Positions 57,808-64,000 of a stretch of DNA of 64,000 nucleotides are shown here, piece by piece (within the stretch, counting starts at the first letter, position 1; each line of letters starts with the position of its first letter). This DNA comes from Cannabis sativa. Lineage: Eukaryota; Streptophyta; Magnoliopsida; Rosales; Cannabaceae. The stretch is taken from NCBI RefSeq assembly GCF_029168945.1, contig NC_083604.1:67844211-67908210 (forward strand). Reading direction: 5' to 3'. The position numbers were made by a program, and so were the translations under genes. Under the pieces are notes generated by a model. It saw only the letters and a list, made by a program, of their open reading frames with translations. It ran no database searches and was not told the DNA's origin.

Positions 57808-58591
57808 TTAGGCAGTGACAACTATATATTCAAACAAGAATAAAAAAGAATAATATGACCAACCATATGTAAAGGATGGACCTAATAAAATATCAAATCC
57901 CAAGATATATAAAAGGCGAATAACAATCTAGAGATCTCCCAGATCTAACTATGGAGATAGAGAGCCATGCTTATTAGAGTTTGTCCCACATTGCTAATGT
58001 ATGGAAATAAATTATGATATATAAGATGAATGAGCTACTCCTCCCATTGCCAATTGGTTTTGAGATGGACCCCCATTCACCTTATCCCCAAATTCTAACA
58101 ATGCTAGCCAAGCAAAAGAGACATTAACTAATGAAGTAGCATCGCCTATCCACTAGAAGATAAGGCTAAAATCTTGTATTATAAATAAAACATACTCTAC
58201 TACAATAACCATAATAGACTGGTGTTGTAACACCATTATTGAAAATGAAAATAACAAAAATAACACAATAAAAATAAATAAAATCCATACGGTAGATCCA
58301 CAATTACTCTAAGTAAACCATGATCCCAAATTGACATTGACGACCGAACACCCATCAATATTCGCCCCACCTCCATCTCTAGAGAATAGTGAAACCTCAT
58401 ATCTATCAAGAAATCTTGCATAATAGCAGCACTAAGCAAAAAAAAAAAATAGATGGAAAATCACCAGGACTGCCACGATAGTAGGAAACTAGACCGTCAG
58501 ACAGCAAGAAACCAAAAACCCAAACGACAACCCATATGGCAAGAAACCCAGATTCCCGAATGACAAAAAGCAAATAGGTTGGAACCTCGGA
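57808..58591. other. Intergenic DNA with a GTCCCACATTG / TATATAAG motif pair
   Basis: Near 57980 GTTTGTCCCACATTG is followed about 24 bases later by TATATAAG and then CCAATTGGTTTTGAGATGGA. The first two resemble the upstream element and TATA of plant snRNA promoters, but no snRNA follows. A similar stretch lies at 24455-24575. The rest is unremarkable. Confidence 0.45.
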
Positions 58592-58596
58592 TGGTC

Positions 58597-58855
58597 TATT
58601 AAACTAGAATCTGTTAGTTAAGTTTAGTCTGTTATTTTTCTTCTTTGCAAACTATCTATGAGCTTCATTCTGTTATGACCGTTAGTTGTCAGCATTAGTT
58701 TGTTTTTCTTCAGCTTCTAACTGATTGTAAAGGCATATAAATAAACATCAAAGCAACCCATTTCGAGTTAAGCTTTTCTTGGCAATATTATTTTCTTGCT
58801 CTGCATTTGCTCTGTTTCTTTCTCTTCTGGTTTTTGCCTTGATAAAGTTTCTACA
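58597..58855 (+). repeat. 5' LTR of Copia-D
   Basis: 259 bp, TATTAAAC...TCTACA. A TATA-like CATATAAATAAA lies near 58734, upstream of a T/C-rich stretch. Confidence 0.94.
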
Positions 58856-58869
58856 TGGTATCAGACGCC
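58856..58869 (+). other. Primer-binding site of Copia-D
   Basis: TGGTATCAGACGCC directly follows the LTR. It is the initiator-Met tRNA site with one extra C against the usual TGGTATCAGAGCC. Confidence 0.85.
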
Positions 58870-58886
58870 ATTGACGACTGTCTCTA

Positions 58887-60123
58887 ATGGCCTCCACTGA
58901 AAACACCTCCGGCGTTCACTCCGATCGTACAATCATGGCTACTGCTGCTCTTCCTTCAACAAACTGGAATCCCTTCTCGAACTCCCTCTCTGCCTCTCTC
59001 ACTGTCAAACTAGATCGAACGAATTTCCTTGCTTGGAAATCGCAGGTCGTCCCTACCGTCATCAGACACGACCTAGATGACATTCTCTTCACTGGTGTTC
59101 CTCCTCCCCAACATCTCATCACTGGCGAACCAAATGTTCAGCATCAACAATGGAAGAAGCGTGACCAACTGCTTCTTTCTTAGCTCCTCTCCTCCATGAC
59201 CGAAGGGGTTCTGGCCTCTGTCGCAAATTACACAAGTTCTTACTCTGTGTGGAAAGCCTTGGAACAAAGATTCACAAGTCAGTCTCGAGCGCGGCTTCTT
59301 CAACTTAAAGGACAATTTTCTCACATCAAGAAAGGCCCTTTTGTCAATCTCTGACTATGTGGAAAAGATTCAAACACTTTCTGATGCAATCACCATTCCT
59401 GGTTCTGCAGTAGGCATTCAAGATCTTATTTCGCAATTGTTAAACGGGTTAGGTCCTGAGTATGATCCTGTAGTTTCAAGAATCACCTCCCGAAGTGATG
59501 AACTTACTCTTGAAGAAGTCCAAGCCTTACTCATGGCACATGAGAGCCGCCTTGATCATCACAATTCTGTCTCAGAACTCACACTAAAAATGCAAGCCAA
59601 TCTTGCCTTGAGAAATTCAAGAAATGACCATTTCAGGCCTTTTCAAGCTCACGGCAAAGATCCCTCTACTGACAGCCAATCAAAGAATCAACCTAGAGGT
59701 TATGGTCGTGGCTTCTACTCTAATTCTAGATTGATTTGTCAAGTTTGCATGAAATCTGGGCACACAGCTGCTGTGTGCCACTACATATTTGACAAAAATT
59801 GGGTAACACCCAAACCGAATGTGTCTGCCCCCCGTGCCTATCTTACTGAATTTGATGCTCATGATTCTCATCAACCTACTGTATTGCCTGACTTTGGTGA
59901 TGACCTCTCTTGGTTTGCTGATATTGGGGCCACTAATCACATCACAAACAATCTTGAGACTCTAGACACATCTACTGCCTACAATGGACCCGACACTCTT
60001 GCTGTAGCTGATGGTAAGAAAATCTGTATCTCTCATGTTGGTTCAGCTATTTTACCTTCTTTAAATAATTACTCCCTCAAACTAAATTCTGTCCTTCAAA
60101 TTCCTTCCATTAAAAAGAATTAG
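58887..60123 (+). pseudogene. Copia-D gag and protease, broken
   Basis: ATG 58887 opens Gag (VKLDRTNFLAWKSQVVP; capsid of UBN2 type). TAG at 59181-59183 interrupts it in frame, and a frameshift near 59330 follows. Coding then runs from 59341 with SDYVEKIQTLSDAI and the zinc knuckle CQVCMKSGHTAAVCH (near 59740). The copia protease site reads WFADIGATNHIT (near 59908), where the usual D-S-G has become D-I-G, probably inactivating it. It ends at a stop near 60121 created by a frameshift. Confidence 0.9.
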
Positions 60124-60155
60124 TTAGTGTTTCTAAACTAACAGAAGATAACAAT

Positions 60156-61601
60156 GTGTTTCTTGAATTTCACAAACACTGGTGTTTTGTCAAGAACAAG
60201 GAAACTGGACAAGTGCTGATCAAAGGGAAGGTTAAAGATGGATTATATCAGTTGGGAGATGACTCTGCATCATCCACTTCAGCTACATTGCAATGCAATC
60301 TTGTGTCTAGTCCCTTTTCTGAAAATGAATGTGTCTGTAATAACATGAATAATATTCATGATGCTTCTGAAGCAACCAATTGAACTAATCCTCTAATGAA
60401 TAAAACATCTACTTCTACTGCTTACTCTCCTGAGGTGTATCATTCTTTTACCACTAAAGATGTTAATTCATGGCATTGTAAACTTGGTCATCAAGCCATA
60501 AACACTCTCATAAAACTTTTACCCTCTCTTCCCCACACTGGTTCTATCAAAGATCTCACCTTTTGCCATGCGTGTCAGTTGGGTAAAAGCCATACTCTTC
60601 CCTTTTCCACTTCTGACACAAGAGCCAACCAACCTTTAGCCTTAATACATACTGATTTATGGGGTCCATCCCATGTTGATGCCAAACAAGGATACAAATA
60701 CTATGTCCACTTTCTTGATGATTATAGTAGGTACACATGGATTTTCCCATTAACTCAGAAATCTCAAGCCTTTGATGTGTTTATCAAGTGGAAAGGACTA
60801 GTTGAAAAGAAGTTTAATCTCCCAATCAAGTTTGTCCAAGCAGACTGGGGAAAAGAGTATAGAACATTTAAAAAGTTCTTAGAAGATCAGGGCATTCATT
60901 TTCAACACCCTGGTCCAAGAACTCATGAGCAAAATGGGAGGGCAGAGAGAAAACATAGACATATCATTGAAACTGGGCTAACCTTGCTTGCACAATCTGG
61001 TTTGGATCTATCTTATTGGTGGTATGTCTTTAGTGCTGTTGTGTTCTCTATAAACAGGTTACCTACTAGAGTCTTACATTATCTATCACCCTATGAAACT
61101 CTATTTCATACCAAACCCGATTACAATATTCTAAAGTCCTTTGGATGTGCATGTTATCCTCATCTACGGCCTTACAATAATCATAAGATGGATTATAGGG
61201 CCCAACAATGTCTATTCTTGGGATACTCCAATCACCATAAGGGATATATTTGTGAAAGTAATGAAGGGCGTGTCTACATTGCAGGAAATGTTGTTTTCAA
61301 TGAACAACTTTATCCTGCAAAAGGTTCTCTTATTGACCATCAGGTACAATCTTCTCACTCCACCTCTTTTCCCTTTAATACATTTAATACTATACCTTTA
61401 TCTTCAAACACTAATGTACCTGCTACTTTTGACCATAATATGTCCTCACCTTTAATAAATTCACACCCTTTACCCGAGACACCACCCTACCTAGACATGA
61501 CTCATCACATGTCACTATTCCAACGGCTCCTTCATCCACTTTATCTCCCAACAATGACATGTCCATGCCTATTCCTTTACCACCTTGTACTATACCTATA
61601 A
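60156..61601 (+). pseudogene. Copia-D integrase, nearly open
   Basis: The pre-integrase part (VFLEFHKHWCFVKN) ends at an in-frame TGA (60381-60383), then the same frame reopens for 401 codons. The HHCC domain reads WHCKLGHQAINTL ... CHACQLGK. Catalytic residues are visible in LIHTDLWGPSH (Asp), FVQADWGKEYR (Asp, where DxGGEF is usual) and THEQNGRAERKHRHII (Glu). It ends near 61601 in a Pro/Ser/Thr-rich linker. Only the TGA and small changes prevent full reading. Confidence 0.9.
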
Positions 61602-63459
61602 ACTCTACAAATAATGATACCCGTGTCCCTTCCTCCACCTTATCTCCAAACAATGACTTGTCTATTCCCTTGCCAACCTCCTCTGATGCTTTACCAATAA
61701 ATCCTAGTGTCCCATCTTCACTTCCCAATGATCCTACTTCTACCACTATTCCATTAGATAAAACAAATGTCATACCAACTCCTTCAGTAGGCCGTACTCA
61801 CCAAATGAAAACCAGATCTCAAAGTGGAATTACTAAACCAAAAGCATATCTTGCTACAAGACACCCTCTCCCTGAATCTCTCATTTCCACTGAACCAAAG
61901 TCCCTCAAAGCTGCTCTTAGTGATCCTAAATGGCTTGCAGCCATGAACACTGAGTTCAAAGCCCTTACAAACCAAAAAACATGGACATTGGTTCCCTTTA
62001 CAAAAGATATGCAGGTGATTACCAACAAATGGGTTCATAGAGTCAAGCTCAATAAAGATGGCTCACTGGACAGATGTAAATTAAGATTGGTTGCCAAAGG
62101 CTATCTTCAAACTCCAGGGATTGATTATGAAGACACCTTTAGTCCTATGGTGAAGCCAGTGACTGTTCGAGTTGTTCTTTCTCTTGCAGTTCACAATAAC
62201 TGGTGTGTAAAGCAATTAGATGTCAGCAATGCTTTCCTCAATGGCACTCTTAATGAAACTGTCTATATGCAACAACCCCTAGCTTTGTTGATTCATCTAA
62301 ACCGAACCATGTTTGTCTCCTTCACAAGGCCTTATATGGTTTGAAACAAGCTCCAAGAGCATGGAATAACAAGCTTAAGCAAACCTTACTACATTGGGGA
62401 TTTTCAGACTCAAAATCGGATAGCTCACTGTTTATTCATGGATCGGGCAGCACACTAGTTTATCTCCTAGTATATGTTGATGACATATTACTTACAGGTC
62501 CAAATACTTCTCTCATTAACCACTTTATCTCTGCTCTCAATGCTCAGTTCTCACTAAAGGATCTTGGGCCAATTCACTATTTTTTGGGAGTTGAAGTTTA
62601 CAGAGATCACCATGGCATGTACCTCAGTCAAAGTAAATACATTACTGACTTGCTTACCAAAGTCCACATGGAGGGAGCCAAGAGCTGTCCAAATCCTACA
62701 AGTTCCATTTCTAAGTTAAGTTTGCATGATGGGGATCCTTTTGAAGATGTCACTTTGTATAGAAGCACCATAGGTGCCTTGCAATACTTGAGTTTAACTC
62801 GGCCTGATGTAGCCTATATCACCAACAAGTTAAGTCAATTTCTTCAAGCTCCCACTGTCAAGCATTGGGAAGCATGCAATAGGTTACTTCGGTATCTAAA
62901 AGGCACTCTTACTGAAGGAATATGGCTTCGACCGACTGACAATCTTCACTTAAAAGGCTACACGGATGCAGATTGGGCCAGCTGTATAGACGATAGAAGA
63001 TCCACGGGTGGTTATCTCATGTTTTTGGGTGAAAATCTAGTGTCTTGGTCTGCTAAAAAGCAACATGTTGTTGCTCGATCAAGCACAGAAAGCGAGTTTA
63101 GAGCTCTTGCAAATGCTGCTGCCGAAGTACAATGGCTATTGTCTCTTCTCTCTGAACTGCAAATATCTCAGTCCAAACCACCGATTCTATGGGTTGACAA
63201 TCAAGGTGTCACTGCCCTTGCTGCCAATCCTGTGTTTCATGCAAGGTGCAAACACATTGAAATCGATCTTCACTTCGTTCGTGATCAGATCTTGGCAAAA
63301 CAGCTCCTAGTTTGCTATGTTCCGTCATTCGATCAAGCTGCGGACATTCTCACTAAACCTTTAACTACAGATCGGTTCAACTACTTAAAAGACAAACTTC
63401 ATATGGCATCATCACCATTTCTTTTGAGGGGGGATATTAAACCAGAATCTGTTAGTTAA
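61559..63459 (+). pseudogene. Copia-D reverse transcriptase and RNase H, one internal frameshift
   Basis: The RT N-terminal half ([40 protein letters not shown]) runs to 62344. A frameshift at that point, inside the usual [11 protein letters not shown] block, moves to the frame of 62341-63459. That frame keeps [12 protein letters not shown] (YVDD near 62473), [19 protein letters not shown], and RNase H motifs [19 protein letters not shown] (Asp), [10 protein letters not shown] (Glu) and [10 protein letters not shown] (Asp). The C terminus [15 protein letters not shown] is complete. Upstream, a frameshift near 61550 separates it from integrase. Confidence 0.92.
63426..63434 (+). other. Polypurine tract of Copia-D
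   Basis: GAGGGGGGA directly precedes the TATTAAAC start of the LTR. Confidence 0.88.
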
Positions 63460-63693
63460 GTTTAGTCTGTTATTTTTCTTCTTTGCAAACTATCTGTTAG
63501 CTTCATTATGTTATGACCGTTAGTTGTCAGCATTAGTTTGTTTTTCTTCAGCTTGTAACTGATTGTAAAGGCATATAAATAAACATCAAAGCAACCCATT
63601 TCAGGTTAAGCTTTTCTTGGCAATATTATTTTCTTGCTCTGCATTTGCTCTGTTTCTTTCTCTTCTGGTTTTTGCCTTGATAAAGTTTCTACA
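63435..63693 (+). repeat. 3' LTR of Copia-D
   Basis: Same length as the 5' LTR, with about seven substitutions. Followed by the TGGTC duplication. Confidence 0.94.
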
Positions 63694-63698
63694 TGGTC

Positions 63699-64000
63699 TG
63701 ATCGAAGACCTAGGAGGAAGTATAATTTTTTATTTTTAGTATATGAATCAAAAGTTTTTGTTTTTGTAGAAGTAAAAATTTTATGAATATAAATCATATA
63801 TAAATGTACCATTGAGGAATCATAAACATCAAATAATCATATTATGAATAATTAGTCTATTAACAGTTTTATTGATTTGAGTGACAATATGATTAAAATA
63901 CATTAATCTACTAAAGAAATCAAAAACATAAACCACACATATATAAATAGAAATAAAAGTGATTCCAATATGCATAGGAACAAAAAGCATAAAATAATAA
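63699..64000. other. AT-rich flank at the window end
   Basis: Nothing recognised. Confidence 0.5.

Larger units (their letters stand above)
58597..63693 (+). mobile_element. Copia-D: 5.1-kb Ty1/copia with non-canonical TA...CA LTRs
   Basis: Both LTRs are 259 bp, begin TATTAAAC and end TTTCTACA. A perfect duplication TGGTC flanks the element (58592-58596 and 63694-63698). The purine tract GAGGGGGGA ends exactly at the LTR start, confirming that the LTR starts with TA and not at the nearby TGTTAG. About seven LTR differences (2.7%) indicate a moderately recent insertion. Gag, protease, integrase, RT and RNase H are all present in copia order, with about four frameshifts and two stops. Confidence 0.95.

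Overview
This window looks like gene-poor, transposon-dense nuclear DNA of a flowering plant, most likely a eudicot. The evidence is plant LTR retrotransposons (Ty1/copia and Athila-type Ty3/gypsy) with plant tRNA primer sites, an En/Spm (CACTA) transposon, an L1-type LINE with an RNase H domain, many MITEs, and one plant-specific lectin receptor kinase. The species cannot be fixed from the sequence alone. I see one intact host gene in 64 kb. No tRNA, rRNA, CRISPR array or bacterial-style operon was found.

Layout. (1) 1-2136 is AT-rich intergenic DNA. (2) 2142-24297 is a nested stack. A degenerate copia element (Copia-A, 277/278-bp LTRs, TSD CATAT) is split by a 17-kb pol-less copia element (Copia-B, 1902-bp LTRs, TSD CTATA). 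The 5' LTR of Copia-B is split by a pol-less Athila-like element (1223/1225-bp LTRs, TSD ATATT), and its leader carries a 780-bp solo LTR (TSD TATAT). LTR divergence counted by eye (about 4%, 0.7%, 0.25%) follows the nesting order. (3) 24298-28248 holds small repeats: a repeat family with two copies here and an inverted third at 31.9 kb, and two MITEs, one with a GACCCG-type minisatellite. (4) 28249-30351 (minus strand) encodes a complete 700-residue L-type lectin receptor kinase. (5) 32158-39990 is a complete CACTA element (TSD ATA). Its minus-strand gene can be followed through nine probable exons: TNPD transposase, a Ptta/En/Spm-type segment, a coiled coil, and a Ulp1-like (C48) protease. 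(6) 40.2-46.05 kb is a 5'-truncated copia (Copia-C) with a reversed Athila-type solo LTR inside its integrase, followed by a related LTR fragment and MITEs. (7) 49095-55916 is a full-length LINE with a 17-bp TSD. (8) 56.7-57.8 kb has a hAT MITE (8-bp TSD) and a Mutator-type MITE (9-bp TSD). (9) 58597-63693 is a 5.1-kb copia (Copia-D) whose LTRs begin with TA rather than TG.

How the parts work together. The elements are independent mobile units, not a pathway. The two youngest LTR elements both carry Gag (one with protease) but no reverse transcriptase, RNase H or integrase, yet inserted recently, so they probably moved using enzymes supplied by relatives elsewhere. Exact target duplications allow the insertion history to be read step by step. 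The kinase gene is the only part likely to serve the plant directly, as a plasma-membrane receptor.
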